Shown here one piece after another: positions 10,439 to 21,417 of a stretch of DNA of 64,000 nucleotides. Position 1 is the stretch's first letter. Every line of letters starts with the position of its first letter. The notes beneath the pieces are model-generated. The model had not been told where the DNA came from. It saw only the letters and a list, made by a program, of their open reading frames with translations, and did not search any database. The DNA comes from Telluria mixta (GTDB taxonomy: Bacteria > Pseudomonadota > Gammaproteobacteria > Burkholderiales > Burkholderiaceae_D). The stretch is taken from positions 1,922,001-1,986,000 of the forward strand of contig NZ_CP119520.1 of the NCBI RefSeq assembly GCF_029223865.1, written 5' to 3'. The translations under genes were made by a program, and so were the position numbers.

Positions 10439-10478
10439 TGTAGGAATGTTCCTACAGTGATGTCCTACAGTCCCACAG
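10439..10478. promoter_or_regulatory. Palindrome and CCTACAG repeats upstream of the response regulator
   Basis: A perfect 18-bp palindrome TGTAGGAATGTTCCTACA (10439-10456) is followed by a second CCTACAGT at 10464-10471 (the first is 10451-10458, 13 bp earlier) and a CCCACAG at 10472-10478. It lies 20-60 bp before the regulator ATG and after an AT-rich tatatt that could be a -10 box. OmpR-type proteins often bind spaced direct repeats, so autoregulation is plausible but unproven. Confidence 0.4.
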
Positions 10479-10497
10479 CCGAGACAGCCTGAAAATC

Positions 10498-11187
10498 ATG
10501 AGAATATCCGTACTGGACAACGATACGACCCAGGCAGAACTCATCTGCCAAGTTCTGAACGGAGCTGGGCACAGCTGTCAAGCGTTTGACAGCGGTAAAG
10601 AATTGCTGGGGCAACTCCGCAAGGACAGCACCGACCTCCTGATCGTCGACTGGCAAGTGTCCGACGTCCCGGCGGCGGAACTCCTGCGCCGCGCCAAGGA
10701 AAAACTGGCGCCGAATACCCCGACGATGTTCCTGGCCGGCAGCTCGGCCGAAGACGACATCGTGGCCGGCGTCACGGCCGGTGCCGACGACTACCTCGTC
10801 AAACCGTTGCGCCGCGGCGAGCTGGTCGCACGCACGCAGGCCCTGCTGCGCCGGGCGTACCCGTCGCAGAATGGTGCCGAACAGCTGCAATTCGGTCCGT
10901 ACATCTTCGAAACCCGCCCGGGCCGCCTGATGATGGACGGCGAGCAGATCGACGTCACGCACAAGGAATTCAACCTGGCGCTGCTGTTTTTCCGCAACCT
11001 GGGCCGTCCACTGTCGCGCGCGTACATTCACGAATCGATCTGGGTGCGCGAGACGGCCGTCCCGTCGCGTACGATGGACACCCACGTTTCGCGCGTCCGC
11101 AACAAACTGCGCCTGCGTCCGGAGAACGGTTTCCGCCTCGTGCCGGTATATAGCTACGGCTATAGGCTGGAAAAGCTGGGCGCGTGA
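10498..11187 (+). CDS. OmpR-family response regulator (orphan)
   Basis: Two-domain regulator of 229 aa. The receiver domain covers residues 1-120, with the probable phospho-acceptor D51 in LLIVDWQ and the conserved lysine in DDYLVKPLRR. The acidic pocket is slightly atypical (VLDNDT instead of a DDD/DDE triplet). A winged-helix DNA-binding domain follows, with RTMDTHVSRVRNKL and a C-terminal YGYRLEKL. No sensor kinase gene is nearby, so its partner and signal are unknown. A palindrome with repeated CCTACAG lies just upstream. Confidence 0.88.
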   Translation: MRISVLDNDTTQAELICQVLNGAGHSCQAFDSGKELLGQLRKDSTDLLIVDWQVSDVPAAELLRRAKEKLAPNTPTMFLAGSSAEDDIVAGVTAGADDYLVKPLRRGELVARTQALLRRAYPSQNGAEQLQFGPYIFETRPGRLMMDGEQIDVTHKEFNLALLFFRNLGRPLSRAYIHESIWVRETAVPSRTMDTHVSRVRNKLRLRPENGFRLVPVYSYGYRLEKLGA

Positions 11188-11240
11188 AACCCTGACGCGG
11201 TAGGGGTATAATGGGCGCGCTGCCCAATTTTTGATCACCC

Positions 11241-12515
11241 ATGCAACTGCTCGCCGTCGGCCTCAATCACACCACAGCACCGGTCTCGCTGCGCGAGCAA
11301 CTGGCGCTGGCGCCTGAGCAGCTCGGCGATGCGGTGCAGGCGGCGCGCGGGTGGTTTTCAAAATTTAATACCCGCGGCGAAGACGAAGCGGCGCTGCTCT
11401 CGACGTGCAACCGCACCGAGATGTACGCCGCCAGCTGCGCGCCCGATCCGCTCGACGCGTCCGCCCGCTTCCTCGCGGATTACCACCACCTGAATTTCGC
11501 CGACCTGCGCCCGCATTTGTACATGCTGCCGCAGCACGACGCCGTGCGCCACGCGTTCCGCGTCGCCTCCGGCCTCGATTCGATGGTGCTGGGCGAAGCC
11601 CAGATCCTCGGCCAGATGAAGGATGCCGTGCGCGTCGCCGACGAGGCGGGCGGCCTGGGCACCTATCTGCACCAGCTGTTCCAGCGCAGCTTCGCCGTGG
11701 CGAAGGAAGTGCGTACGACGACCGAGATCGGCGCGCACAGCGTGTCGATGGCCGCCGCCGCCGTGCGCCTGTCGGAACGCATCTTCGATCGCGTCAGCGA
11801 GCAGAACGTGCTGTTCATCGGCGCCGGCGAAATGATTGAACTGTGCGCCACGCACTTCGCCGCCCACAATCCGAAGTCGATCACGATCGCCAACCGCACG
11901 CTGTCGCGCGGCGAGGCGCTGGCCGCGCGCTTCAACGGCAGCGCGATCGGGCTCGCCGACCTGTCCGAGCGCCTGGCGCAGTTCGACGTCGTGATCTCCT
12001 CCACCGGCTCCACCTTGCCGCTGATCGGCAAGGGCCTCGTCGAACGCGCCATCAAGGCGCGCCGGCACCGGCCGATGTTCATGGTCGACCTGGCCGTCCC
12101 GCGCGACATCGAACCGGAAGTGGGCCGCCTGAACGACGTGTTCCTGTATACGGTCGACGACCTGGCCGAGGTGGTGCGCACCGGCGTCGAAAGCCGCCAG
12201 GCGGCCGTCGCCCAGGCCGAGGCCATCATCGAGACGCGCGTGCAGTCGTTTATGCACTGGATCGGCGACCGCGCCGTGGTGCCCGTGATCCGCGACCTGC
12301 ACGAATCGAGCGAGGCGATGCGCCTGGCCGAACTGGAACGGGCGCGCAAGCTGCTCGCCAGGGGCGAGGACATCGAGACGGTGCTGGACGCCCTGTCGAA
12401 GGGCCTGACCGCGAAATTCCTGCACGGCCCGCAACAGGCCCTGCACCGCGCCCAGGGCGACGAACGCGCCCGCCTCGCGAGCCTCCTGCCCCAGCTGTTC
12501 CGCGGCCGCCGTTAG
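11241..12515 (+). CDS. hemA: Glutamyl-tRNA reductase
   Basis: NADPH-dependent reduction of glutamyl-tRNA(Glu) to glutamate-1-semialdehyde, the first committed step of tetrapyrrole synthesis. The protein is 424 aa. The catalytic cysteine is C56 in STCNRTEMY. The substrate-binding motif [17 protein letters not shown] is near residue 114, an NADPH-binding domain ([12 protein letters not shown]) follows, and a C-terminal dimerisation helix ends LPQLFRGRR. It is followed by prfA, the common hemA-prfA order in proteobacteria. Confidence 0.96.
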   Translation: MQLLAVGLNHTTAPVSLREQLALAPEQLGDAVQAARGWFSKFNTRGEDEAALLSTCNRTEMYAASCAPDPLDASARFLADYHHLNFADLRPHLYMLPQHDAVRHAFRVASGLDSMVLGEAQILGQMKDAVRVADEAGGLGTYLHQLFQRSFAVAKEVRTTTEIGAHSVSMAAAAVRLSERIFDRVSEQNVLFIGAGEMIELCATHFAAHNPKSITIANRTLSRGEALAARFNGSAIGLADLSERLAQFDVVISSTGSTLPLIGKGLVERAIKARRHRPMFMVDLAVPRDIEPEVGRLNDVFLYTVDDLAEVVRTGVESRQAAVAQAEAIIETRVQSFMHWIGDRAVVPVIRDLHESSEAMRLAELERARKLLARGEDIETVLDALSKGLTAKFLHGPQQALHRAQGDERARLASLLPQLFRGRR

Positions 12516-12598
12516 CGGCCTGCTATCCTTCGCCTGCGCCGCCGCGGCATGTCATGCCGCCGTGCGGCTTGTCCGTCGTCATTCCTGATAAGAACACT

Positions 12599-13675
12599 AT
12601 GAAACCATCCATGCTGGCCAAGCTGGACCAACTGGCCAACCGCCTCGTCGAACTGGACGAGCTCCTGATGTCCGAAGGCGCCACCGCGAACATGGACAGC
12701 TTCCGCAAGCTGAATCGCGAACACGCCGAACTGAGCCCGCTGGTGGCCGTCTATCGCCAGTACCAGACCGCGCAGGCCGACATCGACGCAGCGCAGGACA
12801 TGCTGGCCGACCCGGACATGAAGGAGTTCGCGCAGGACGAGATCGATGCGGCCAAGGCGCGCATCGCGGAACTGGACCTCGAGCTGCAGAAGATGCTGCT
12901 GCCGAAGGACGAGAACGACGAGCGCAACATCTTCCTCGAGATCCGCGCGGGCACGGGCGGCGACGAATCGGCGCTGTTCGCGGGCGACCTGCTGCGCATG
13001 TACACACGCTACGCGGAGCGCAACCGCTGGCAGGTGGAGATGGTGTCGGAATCGCCGTCCGACCTGGGCGGCTACCGCGAAGTCATCGTGCGCATCGTCG
13101 GCCAGGGCGCCTACTCGAAACTCAAATTCGAATCGGGCGGCCACCGCGTGCAGCGCGTGCCGGCCACGGAGACGCAGGGCCGCATCCACACCTCCGCCTG
13201 CACCGTCGCCGTGATGCCGGAGGCGGACGAGGTCGAGGACGTGCAGATCAATCCGGCCGACCTGCGCATCGACACCTACCGCGCCTCGGGCGCCGGCGGC
13301 CAGCACATCAACAAGACCGATTCCGCCGTGCGCCTGACGCACCTGCCGACCGGCATCGTCGTGGAGTGCCAGGACGACCGCAGCCAGCACAAGAACAAGG
13401 CGCAGGCGATGAAGGTCCTCGCCGCGCGCATCAAGGACGTGCAGTTGCGCGAGCAGCAGAGCAAGGAAGCCGCGACCCGCAAAAGCCTGATCGGCTCGGG
13501 CGACCGCAGCGAGCGCATCCGCACGTATAACTTCCCGCAGGGCCGCCTGACCGACCACCGCATCAACCTGACGCTGTATAAACTGGACATGATCATGGAC
13601 GGCGACCTGGCCGAACTGACGAACGCCCTGTCGGCCGAGCACCAGGCCGAGCAGTTGGCCGCGCTGGGCGATTGA
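12599..13675 (+). CDS. prfA: Peptide chain release factor 1
   Basis: Class I release factor that reads UAA and UAG and triggers peptide release. It has 358 aa. The catalytic GGQ motif is at residues 233-235 ([15 protein letters not shown]) and is the glutamine methylated by PrmC, whose gene lies two positions downstream. The start is the ATG following a gap of about 80 bp after hemA; the frame is open upstream within hemA, but that part is not PrfA-like. Confidence 0.96.
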   Translation: MKPSMLAKLDQLANRLVELDELLMSEGATANMDSFRKLNREHAELSPLVAVYRQYQTAQADIDAAQDMLADPDMKEFAQDEIDAAKARIAELDLELQKMLLPKDENDERNIFLEIRAGTGGDESALFAGDLLRMYTRYAERNRWQVEMVSESPSDLGGYREVIVRIVGQGAYSKLKFESGGHRVQRVPATETQGRIHTSACTVAVMPEADEVEDVQINPADLRIDTYRASGAGGQHINKTDSAVRLTHLPTGIVVECQDDRSQHKNKAQAMKVLAARIKDVQLREQQSKEAATRKSLIGSGDRSERIRTYNFPQGRLTDHRINLTLYKLDMIMDGDLAELTNALSAEHQAEQLAALGD

Positions 13676-13738
13676 GTTAAGACCGTTATAAGTTGCTAGA
13701 CTGAAAATATCATCTTCGACTACGTCATCAGGAAACCC

Positions 13739-14209
13739 ATGTCCTCTTCCCGCAACCTCCTGCTCGCCATCGCCGCCGTCAGCCTTGCCCTGATCGGCGC
13801 GGCCCTGTATCTCCAGCACGCGCAAGGCATGCTGCCCTGCCCGCTGTGCGTGATCCAGCGCTACTTTTACCTCGGCATCGCCATCTTCAGCCTGATCGGC
13901 GCATTCGCGAACAAGATCAAGGCCGGCGCCGGACTCGCGCTGCTGTGCGCGCTGGGGGGCCTCGGCTTTGTCGGCAAACATTTGTATGTGCTGGCGCACC
14001 CGGGCTTTTCGTGCGGCATCGATCCGATGCAGACGACGCTCAACAAGATCCCGACCGCGACCCTGCTGCCCGGCCTGTTCCAGGCCGACGGCCTGTGCGA
14101 AGCGGCGCAGGAAACCGTGTTCGGCCTGAACGTGCCGCAGTGGTCGGCCGTGTGGTTCGTGATCCTCACGCTGGCCCTCGTCTGGGTGCTGGTGCGGCGC
14201 GTACGTTGA
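13739..14209 (+). CDS. dsbB: Disulfide bond formation protein B
   Basis: Inner-membrane quinone reductase that reoxidises DsbA. It has 156 aa, four predicted transmembrane helices and both periplasmic cysteine pairs: C34/C37 (CPLC) and C92/C120. It is placed between prfA and prmC, with its stop sharing a base with the prmC start (TGATG). The prfA-prmC pair is usually adjacent, so this insertion into the operon is notable. No dsbA is in the window. Confidence 0.94.
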   Translation: MSSSRNLLLAIAAVSLALIGAALYLQHAQGMLPCPLCVIQRYFYLGIAIFSLIGAFANKIKAGAGLALLCALGGLGFVGKHLYVLAHPGFSCGIDPMQTTLNKIPTATLLPGLFQADGLCEAAQETVFGLNVPQWSAVWFVILTLALVWVLVRRVR

Positions 14210-15036
14210 TGACCATCCAGCCCGGCGCCACCATCGCGGCCGTGCAGGCAAGCCTGCCGCTCGACCCGCTGGAAAACCGCATCCTCCTGTGCGAGGCGAC
14301 GGGTTTATCCCGCGTCCAGCTGATCACGCAGGGCGACCGTGCCCTCACGCCGGACGAAGCCTCCCGCCTGGACGATCTCGTGGCGCGCCGGCTGCGCGGC
14401 GAACCGATCGCCTACATCGTCGGCAGGCGCGAGTTCTTCGGTCTCGATTTCCAGGTCGGACCCGCCGTGCTGATTCCCCGTCCGGACACGGAACTGATCG
14501 TCGAACTGTCATTGGAACGCCTGCCGCAGAACGCACCCCGCCTGCTCGACATGGGCACGGGCAGCGGCGCGATCGCCGTCGCCGTCGCGCACACGCGGCC
14601 GGATGCCGACGTCACCGCGCTGGACGTCAGCCCGGACGCGCTGGCCGTCGCGCAGGCGAATGCCGCCGCCAACGGCGCGCGCGTGCGCTTCCTCGAGAGC
14701 AGCTGGTTCGACGCGCTCGCCGCCGGAGAAACCTTCGACGTCATCGCCTCCAACCCGCCCTATATCGCGGCCGGCGACGAGCACCTGGCCCAGGGCGACC
14801 TGCGCTTCGAACCGGTGGGTGCGCTGACCGACCATGCGGACGGCCTGTCCGCGCTGCGCATCATCATCGCAGGCAGCCCGCGCCACCTCGTGCCGGGCGG
14901 CTGGCTGCTGCTCGAACACGGCTACGACCAGGCGGCGGCCGTGCGCACGCTGCTGGCGGACGCCGGCTTCACGGACGCGCAGAGCTGGCGGGACCTGGCC
15001 GGGATCGAGCGCGTGAGCGGCGGGCGGTTCGGCTGA
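14209..15036 (+). CDS. prmC: Release factor glutamine methyltransferase
   Basis: SAM-dependent enzyme that N5-methylates the GGQ glutamine of release factors. It has 275 aa. An N-terminal helical domain is followed by the SAM fold with DMGTGSGAIAVAVA and the catalytic NPPY motif (VIASNPPYIAAGD). The start ATG overlaps the dsbB stop by one base, indicating translational coupling. It methylates the product of prfA in the same gene group. Confidence 0.95.
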   Translation: MTIQPGATIAAVQASLPLDPLENRILLCEATGLSRVQLITQGDRALTPDEASRLDDLVARRLRGEPIAYIVGRREFFGLDFQVGPAVLIPRPDTELIVELSLERLPQNAPRLLDMGTGSGAIAVAVAHTRPDADVTALDVSPDALAVAQANAAANGARVRFLESSWFDALAAGETFDVIASNPPYIAAGDEHLAQGDLRFEPVGALTDHADGLSALRIIIAGSPRHLVPGGWLLLEHGYDQAAAVRTLLADAGFTDAQSWRDLAGIERVSGGRFG

Positions 15037-15106
15037 CGGCGTCCCCGGCGCGGCCCGGATACTCTCTTTGCTAGAATTTCGGGTCCACCACCCGGAAGCC
15101 AACACG

Positions 15107-16864
15107 ATGCGTCGACTGTTCGCGACCCTCATCCTGCTGGGGCCTCTCGTCGCATTCGCGGCGGACGCCGCCGACCAGGCGCAAGCCCTGTTCGAGCGCG
15201 ACTGGCAATGGCGCCTCAAGCACCAGCCCGAATTCGCCACGAGCGTCGGCGACCACCGCTACGATGCGCTACTGGCCGACACCTCGCTCGCGGAACAGAC
15301 GGCCGTCATCGAGCACGCGCGCCGCATGCTCGACCTCGCGCGCCAGATCGACCGCGCCCAGCTGGCCGGCCAGGACCGCCTCTCCTGGGACCTGTTCACG
15401 GGCGACCAGGAACGCATCCTCGCGCGCGCCGCGTTCGTCGCATTCGATCCGCAGCCGGTCAGCGCCCAGGACGGCCTGCAGATCCGCTTCCCGCAACTGG
15501 TCGCGCAGATGCCCTTCGTTACCGAGGACGACTACCGCAACTACCTCGCGCGCCTGAATGCCCTGCCCCGCCACGTCGACGGCATCATCGAGCAGATGCG
15601 CGAGGGGGTTCGTACCGGCTGGACGGCGCCGAAAGCCATCATGGCCGGCCTGCCCGCGCAGCTGCGGACCATGCGCGAGCACGTGCAGGACGGCGCGCTC
15701 GGCGCGCCGTTCCAGCGCCTGCCCGCGACCATCCCTGAGGATGCGCGCACACGGCTCGCCACCGATGGCGCGGCCGCCCTGCGCACGGCGGCGGGTGCGC
15801 TGCAAAAGCTGGAAGACTTCGTGCGAACCGACTACCTGCCGGCCGCGCGCACGACCATCGGCGCGTCCAGCCTGCCCGGTGGGGCGGCGTGGTACGCGTA
15901 TCTCGTGAAGGCCGCGACGGCAACCACGCTGACGCCGGCCGAGATCCAGGCGCTGGGCGTCAAGGAAGTGGCGCGCCTGCGCGCCGAGATGGAAGCGACT
16001 GCCTCACGCACGGGTTTCAAGGGCAGTTATCCGCAGTTCGTCGCGTTCGTGCGCAGCGATCCGCGCCTGTTCCCGACGGGCGCCGACGCGCTGCTGGACC
16101 GCTACCGGCGCACCATCGCGCGCGTCCAGGCCCAGTTGTCCACGCAGTTCGGCACGATCCCGCAGGAGGAGCTGGCCGTCAAACCCGTGCAGCAGGCGGG
16201 GGCCGACACACAGGGCGGCGCCTATTACGAAGCGGGCACGCTTGACCGCGTCGCGGCCCTCGTCGTCAACACGAGCCGCCTGGACACGCGGCCGCTGTGG
16301 GAAGTCGAGACGCTCGCCCTGCACGAAGGCATCCCCGGCCACCATTTGCAGGTCGCGCGCGCCCACGCCATCGACGGCCTGCCCGCGTTCCGCCGCCACG
16401 CCTGGTATCCGGCCTTCGGCGAAGGCTGGGCGCTGTATGCGGAGAGCCTGGGGCCGCAACTGGGCCTGATGCGCGATCCGTTCTCGCAGTTCGGCCGCCT
16501 GGCCGACGAGCAGCTGCGCGCGGCGCGGCTCGTCGTCGATACGGGTATCCACGCGCTGGGCTGGCCGCGCCAGCAGGCCGTCGACTGGCTGAACGCGAAC
16601 ACGGCCAATCCGCCGTCCGACAACGAGGTCGAAGTCGACCGCATGATCGCCCGGCCGGGCCAGGCGCTGGCGTATAAAATCGGCCAGTTGCGCATCGCCG
16701 CGCTGCGTGCGCGGGCACAGGCGGCACTGGGCCCGCGCTTCGACGTGCGCGCCTTCCACGACGCCGTGCTGGAACACGGCGCCCTGCCGCTGGACGTGCT
16801 GGAGAAGTGCGTGGACCGGTGGATCGCGGCGCAGAATGTCCCGGAACCTGACCTGGTTCATTAA
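15107..16864 (+). CDS. DUF885 family exported metallo-hydrolase
   Basis: A 585-aa protein beginning [20 protein letters not shown], a clear signal peptide with a probable cleavage after AFA. Near residue 405 is [14 protein letters not shown], and further on [13 protein letters not shown]. Both are hallmarks of DUF885 proteins, which resemble zinc peptidases with a displaced HExxH-like motif. Likely periplasmic peptidase; substrate unknown. I chose this ATG because it starts the signal peptide; an upstream in-frame start would add non-hydrophobic residues. Confidence 0.85.
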   Translation: MRRLFATLILLGPLVAFAADAADQAQALFERDWQWRLKHQPEFATSVGDHRYDALLADTSLAEQTAVIEHARRMLDLARQIDRAQLAGQDRLSWDLFTGDQERILARAAFVAFDPQPVSAQDGLQIRFPQLVAQMPFVTEDDYRNYLARLNALPRHVDGIIEQMREGVRTGWTAPKAIMAGLPAQLRTMREHVQDGALGAPFQRLPATIPEDARTRLATDGAAALRTAAGALQKLEDFVRTDYLPAARTTIGASSLPGGAAWYAYLVKAATATTLTPAEIQALGVKEVARLRAEMEATASRTGFKGSYPQFVAFVRSDPRLFPTGADALLDRYRRTIARVQAQLSTQFGTIPQEELAVKPVQQAGADTQGGAYYEAGTLDRVAALVVNTSRLDTRPLWEVETLALHEGIPGHHLQVARAHAIDGLPAFRRHAWYPAFGEGWALYAESLGPQLGLMRDPFSQFGRLADEQLRAARLVVDTGIHALGWPRQQAVDWLNANTANPPSDNEVEVDRMIARPGQALAYKIGQLRIAALRARAQAALGPRFDVRAFHDAVLEHGALPLDVLEKCVDRWIAAQNVPEPDLVH

Positions 16865-16965
16865 CTACAATGTCATATTGGGGCGCCCGGCGAGGGAGTG
16901 CCCGGCGCGGTTGGCCGATTTCGGTTAATCTCTGCGTCTCACGGCAGTATAAGAAAGGAAACCTC

Positions 16966-18561
16966 GTGTCGAACCAACTGACCCGCCGCCTGGCCCTGCT
17001 GGACGACGATGCCCACCGCGGCCTGCTCCTGCAAGGCCTGCGCGGCATCGAGCGCGAGACGCTGCGCGTCGACGGCCAGGGCCATCTGGCCCGGACTCCG
17101 CACCCGGTAAAACTCGGCTCGGCCCTGACCCATCCGCAGATCACGACGGATTATGCGGAAGCGCTGCTCGAATTCATCACGCCGGCCGAGCACGACATCG
17201 GCCTGGCCCTGCACCGCCTGGACGCGATCCACCGCTACGCCTATTCCAAGCTGGACGGCGAGCTGCTGTGGAGCCAGTCGATGCCCTGCGAACTGCCGGC
17301 CGAGGAAGACATCGAGATCGCCTGGTACGGCAAGTCGAACCTCGGCATGCTCAAGCACGTGTACCGCCGCGGCCTGGCGCTGCGCTACGGCAAGGCCATG
17401 CAATGCATCGCGGGCATTCACTACAACTATTCGCTGCCGGAAGACCTGTGGAAGCTGCTGGCGGAACACGAGGGCATCACGGAAGAACGCCGCAACGCCT
17501 TACGCGACTTCCAGTCGGAAAGCTATATCGCGACCATCCGCAACTTCCGCCGCTACAGCTGGCTGCTGATGTATCTGTTCGGCGCCTCGCCCACCCTGTC
17601 GACAGGCTTCCTGCGCGGCCGCGAACACAACCTCGAGACGCTGTCGGACGACACTTTGTTCCTGCCCTACGCGACGAGCCTGCGCATGAGCGACCTGGGT
17701 TACCAGAACGATGCCCAGTCCGGCCTGCGCCCGCACGAGAACAGCCTGGAGAGCTACGTCACCTCGCTGATGGACGCCGTCAAGCGCCCGTATCCGCCGT
17801 ACGCGGAAGTCGGCACGAAGAAGGATGGCGAGTGGATCCAGCTGTCGACCAACATCCTGCAGATCGAGAACGAATACTATTCGACGATCCGTCCCAAGCG
17901 TGTGATCCGCACGGGCGAGCGCCCGGTGCAGGCGCTGTGCGCCCGCGGTGTGCAATACATCGAAGTGCGCTGCCTGGACGTCGATCCGTTCGAGCCGGTC
18001 GGCATCGCGCTGGAGACGGGCCGCTTCCTGGACGCCTTCCTGCTGTTCTGCGCACTCGAGGAAAGCCCCATGATCAATGCGATGGAGGGCCAGGTCCACG
18101 CGCGCAACTTCGCGCGCACCGTGAAGGAAGGCCGCCGTCCGGGCCTGACCCTCACGCGCAACGACCACGAAGTGCTGCTGCAGGATTGGGCGGAAGACCT
18201 GCTGGAACGCATCCGCCCCGTCGCGGAACTGCTGGACCACGAGCACAATTACAAGGGCGCGCACATGGACGCGCTGAACGCGCAGAAGGCCAAGGTCGCG
18301 GACCCGGAAAAAACACCGTCCGCGCGCGTGCTGCAGGAAGTGCGCACGCTCGGCTCCTTCGCAAAGTTCGGCCTGCGCCAGAGCGAACTGCACGCCCAGG
18401 CATTCCGCACCGAACCGCTGATGCCGGCCGAGACGGGCCTGTTCGACGAGATGGCGCAGGCGTCGCTGGCCGAGCAGGCGCAGATCGAGGCGACGGATAC
18501 CGGCAGCTTCGACGACTTCGTGGCGGCATATAACAGTAGTACACTGTGCCGTAACAGCTGA
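16966..18561 (+). CDS. gshA: Glutamate-cysteine ligase
   Basis: ATP-dependent first step of glutathione synthesis. It has 531 aa and is of the proteobacterial (E. coli-like) type. Visible family motifs include [10 protein letters not shown] near the N-terminus, [18 protein letters not shown] and the C-terminal [14 protein letters not shown] region. The start is the GTG at 16966, preceded by AAGAAAGGAA; an in-frame ATG 96 bp earlier would add a Trp/Arg-rich, non-conserved leader. A truncated glutathione peroxidase gene is at the other end of the window. Confidence 0.94.
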   Translation: MSNQLTRRLALLDDDAHRGLLLQGLRGIERETLRVDGQGHLARTPHPVKLGSALTHPQITTDYAEALLEFITPAEHDIGLALHRLDAIHRYAYSKLDGELLWSQSMPCELPAEEDIEIAWYGKSNLGMLKHVYRRGLALRYGKAMQCIAGIHYNYSLPEDLWKLLAEHEGITEERRNALRDFQSESYIATIRNFRRYSWLLMYLFGASPTLSTGFLRGREHNLETLSDDTLFLPYATSLRMSDLGYQNDAQSGLRPHENSLESYVTSLMDAVKRPYPPYAEVGTKKDGEWIQLSTNILQIENEYYSTIRPKRVIRTGERPVQALCARGVQYIEVRCLDVDPFEPVGIALETGRFLDAFLLFCALEESPMINAMEGQVHARNFARTVKEGRRPGLTLTRNDHEVLLQDWAEDLLERIRPVAELLDHEHNYKGAHMDALNAQKAKVADPEKTPSARVLQEVRTLGSFAKFGLRQSELHAQAFRTEPLMPAETGLFDEMAQASLAEQAQIEATDTGSFDDFVAAYNSSTLCRNS

Positions 18562-18591
18562 CTCGCCAGGTCGGGCTGAACCGAGGCCGCC

Positions 18592-19602
18592 TTGCTAACT
18601 TTCTTCAACGAACATCACACGCAGCATGCCACGCCGTCGGAGCCGCCCCAGCGCATCGACGTCGTGGCGAACGAGTTCACGCGACGCGGCCTGGGCCGCA
18701 TCGTCACTCCGCACGGCGTGCCCCTGACGTCGCTGGAACGCACCCACACGCCCCGCTACCTGCACTTCCTGCGCAGCGCCTGGAACGAGTGGCTGTCGCT
18801 AGACCCGCACAATGCGGAACGCGACCTGGTGCCCTCCGTGTGGCCCGGCCCGGGCATGCGCCGCGACGTCGAACCGGACAGCTTCACGGGCCGCCTCGGC
18901 CTGTACGCATTCGACGCCACCACACCGCTGACGGCGGGCACGTGGATCGCCGCGAAGACGGGCGCCGACTGCGCGATCAATGCGGCGCACGCGCTGCGCC
19001 TGGGCGAGCGCGGCACGTTCGCGCTCACGCGGCCGCCCGGCCACCACGCCGGCGCCGATTACTGCGGCGGCTTCTGCTTCCTGAACAACGCGGCACTGGC
19101 TGCCCAGCACCTGCTCGACGACGGCCTGCACCGCGTGGCGATCCTCGATATCGACTACCACCACGGTAACGGCACGCAGGACATCTTTTATCGGCGCAAG
19201 GACGTGCTGTTCGCGTCGATCCACGCCGACCCGCGCACGGACTACCCGTACTATGCGGGCCACGCCGACGAGACGGGCACCGGCGCGGGCCTCGGCTTCA
19301 ACCTGAACGTGCCGCTGCCGCGCGGGACGGGCGCGTCACAATGGCTTCTCGCGCTGGAGACGGCGTGCGTGAAGATGGCGGGCTTTGCGCCGCAGGCGCT
19401 CGTCGTCTCGCTGGGCGTCGACGGTTTCAGCGGCGATCCGCGCTCGCACTTCGGCCTCGCCAGCGGCGATTTTCTGCGCATCGGCGAGCGCATCGGCTTT
19501 CTCGGGCTGCCGACCGTCTTCGTGTTCGAAGGGGGTTCGGTCGTGCCCGAACTCGGCATCAATGTGGTCAACGTGCTCGAAGGTTTCGAGACGGCGGCCT
19601 GA
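18592..19602 (+). CDS. Histone deacetylase-like amidohydrolase
   Basis: Zinc-dependent deacetylase superfamily protein (336 aa), the class that includes acetylpolyamine amidohydrolase and acetoin-utilisation protein. Motifs are RPPGHHAGADYCGGFCFLNN (active-site His pair) and LDIDYHHGNGTQDIF (zinc Asp/His), with a further acid in SLGVDGFSGD. The start is a TTG giving MLTFFNEHHTQH, which fits the family's N-terminus. The following GNAT acetyltransferase gene begins 13 bp later, so an acetylation/deacetylation pair is possible. Substrate is not known. Confidence 0.88.
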   Translation: MLTFFNEHHTQHATPSEPPQRIDVVANEFTRRGLGRIVTPHGVPLTSLERTHTPRYLHFLRSAWNEWLSLDPHNAERDLVPSVWPGPGMRRDVEPDSFTGRLGLYAFDATTPLTAGTWIAAKTGADCAINAAHALRLGERGTFALTRPPGHHAGADYCGGFCFLNNAALAAQHLLDDGLHRVAILDIDYHHGNGTQDIFYRRKDVLFASIHADPRTDYPYYAGHADETGTGAGLGFNLNVPLPRGTGASQWLLALETACVKMAGFAPQALVVSLGVDGFSGDPRSHFGLASGDFLRIGERIGFLGLPTVFVFEGGSVVPELGINVVNVLEGFETAA

Positions 19603-19615
19603 CAAGGAAATGAAC

Positions 19616-20083
19616 ATGATCGAATGGCAGTGGAGCGGTTTCGCCGACCTGACGGCGGCGCAACTGTACGACATGCTGGCGCTGCGCCAGCAAGTGTTCG
19701 TGCTCGAGCAGACGTGTTTGTACCCGGACATCGACGGCCTCGATCCGGGTGCGCATCACCTGCTCGGCTGGCGCACCGTCGACGGCAAGCGCGAACTGGC
19801 AGCCACCCTGCGCTGCCTGGCGCCCGGCGCGAAATACGACGAGATGTCGCTGGGCCGCGTCGTCACGAGCCCGTCCACGCGCGGCACGGGCCTGGGACGA
19901 GAACTCGTCGCGCAAGGCATCGCGTGCGCGGAACGGCTGCATCCCGGCCACGCGATCCGCATCGGCGCGCAGGCGCACCTGGAAGCGTTCTATGGGAGCT
20001 TCGGCTTCGTCACGGTGTCCGCGCCGTACGACGAGGACGGCATCATGCACATCGACATGGTGCGTCCCGCCAGCATCACTTGA
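19616..20083 (+). CDS. GNAT family N-acetyltransferase (ElaA-like)
   Basis: Small acyltransferase of 155 aa. It begins [20 protein letters not shown], followed by [19 protein letters not shown] and [20 protein letters not shown]. This is the ElaA subfamily pattern with the acetyl-CoA pyrophosphate loop (RGTGLG). An ATG 6 bp earlier is possible, but the AAGGAA Shine-Dalgarno at 19604-19609 is correctly spaced only for this start. It is probably cotranscribed with the deacetylase-like gene and overlaps the convergent MFS gene by 8 bp. Confidence 0.85.
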   Translation: MIEWQWSGFADLTAAQLYDMLALRQQVFVLEQTCLYPDIDGLDPGAHHLLGWRTVDGKRELAATLRCLAPGAKYDEMSLGRVVTSPSTRGTGLGRELVAQGIACAERLHPGHAIRIGAQAHLEAFYGSFGFVTVSAPYDEDGIMHIDMVRPASIT

Positions 20084-21380
20084 GCAGGCCGGATTTCGAG
20101 GGGTCCGGCATGCGGATCGCGACGAGGCAGGCCAGCGCGCACATGACGCTCACGTACCAGTAGAAATACGGCTCGTGGCCGGCCTGCTTGAACCACAGGG
20201 CCACGTATTCCGCCGAGCCGCCGAAGATGGCGTTGGCGACGGCATACGACAGGCCCACGCCCAGCGCGCGCACTTCGACGGGGAACATCTCCGCCTTGAT
20301 CAGGCCACCGATCGACGTGTACAGGCTGATGATCGCCAGCGCGCACACGATCAGGGCGCCGGCCGCCAATGGGCTGGAGACGTTACGAAGCGTCATCATG
20401 ATCGGCGTCGTGCACACCGCGGCGAGCGCGCCGAACCAGATCATCGACGTGCGCCGGCCGATGCGGTCGGACAGCGCGCCGAACGCCGGCTGCAGCAGCA
20501 TGTAGACCAGCAGGCAGACCGTCATGATGCGGCTCGCCGTCTCCGTGCTCATGCCGGCCGTGTTGACGAGGTATTTCTGCATGTACGTCGTGAACGCGTA
20601 GAAGATCAGCGAGCCGCCGGCGGTAAAACCCAGGACCGTGACGAACGCGCGCCGGTGGTGCTTCAGCAGCGACGCGACGCTGCCCGCGGCCTCGCTCTTG
20701 CGCTCGGAGGCGGTGGTGGTCTCGTGCAGCGAACGGCGCAGGTACAGCGACACGAGGGCGGCGCAGGCGCCGACGACGAACGGGATGCGCCAGCCCCAGG
20801 CCTTCAGTTCGTCGTGCGTCAGGAACAACTGCAGGATGCCCAGCACGAGCAGCGCCGCGAGCTGGCCGCCGATCAGTGTCACGTACTGGAACGACGCGAA
20901 GAACCCCTTGCGCCCCGGCTCCGCCACCTCGCTCATGTAGGTGGCGCTGGTGCCATACTCTCCGCCCACGGACAGGCCCTGGAACAGGCGCGCCACCAGC
21001 AGCAGCGCCGGCGCCGCCGTGCCGATGCTGGCATAGGTCGGCAGCGCGGCGATCATCAGCGAGCCGCCGCACATCATGAGCACGGAAATCATCATCGCGT
21101 TGCGCCGGCCGTAGCGGTCGGCGACGCGGCCGAACAGCCAGCCGCCGATCGGGCGCATCAGGAAGCCGGCCGCGAAGATGCCGGCCGTGTTCAGCAGCTG
21201 GGTCGTCGGGTTCCCCTTCGGGAAGAAGGCCGACGAGAAATACAGCGCGCAGAACGAATAGATGTAGAAGTCGAACCACTCGACCAGGTTGCCGGACGAC
21301 GCGCCGACGATGGCGAACACGCGCTGGCGCGATGTCAGATGTTCGATGGCATGCGGGTCCGCTGTGTCCGTCGTGGTCAT
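20076..21380 (-). CDS. MFS transporter, metabolite:H+ symporter family
   Basis: Inner-membrane permease of 434 aa with 12 predicted helices. N-terminal [18 protein letters not shown] and the loop [14 protein letters not shown] identify the MHS family (KgtP, ShiA, ProP relatives), which import dicarboxylates, aromatic acids or osmolytes with protons. A second [13 protein letters not shown] motif marks the start of the C-terminal half. The start is the ATG preceded by GGAGGACAGCA. The substrate cannot be told from sequence. Confidence 0.88.
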   Translation of the reverse strand: MTTTDTADPHAIEHLTSRQRVFAIVGASSGNLVEWFDFYIYSFCALYFSSAFFPKGNPTTQLLNTAGIFAAGFLMRPIGGWLFGRVADRYGRRNAMMISVLMMCGGSLMIAALPTYASIGTAAPALLLVARLFQGLSVGGEYGTSATYMSEVAEPGRKGFFASFQYVTLIGGQLAALLVLGILQLFLTHDELKAWGWRIPFVVGACAALVSLYLRRSLHETTTASERKSEAAGSVASLLKHHRRAFVTVLGFTAGGSLIFYAFTTYMQKYLVNTAGMSTETASRIMTVCLLVYMLLQPAFGALSDRIGRRTSMIWFGALAAVCTTPIMMTLRNVSSPLAAGALIVCALAIISLYTSIGGLIKAEMFPVEVRALGVGLSYAVANAIFGGSAEYVALWFKQAGHEPYFYWYVSVMCALACLVAIRMPDPSKSGLLK

Positions 21381-21417
21381 TGCTGTCCTCCAGGTCCGGA
21401 CCCAGCATAGCAGTTCC

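Noticed and set aside
16870..16965. Longer gshA start at 16870
   Set aside because: The added residues are not GshA-like and the ribosome site AAGAAAGGAA fits the GTG at 16966.
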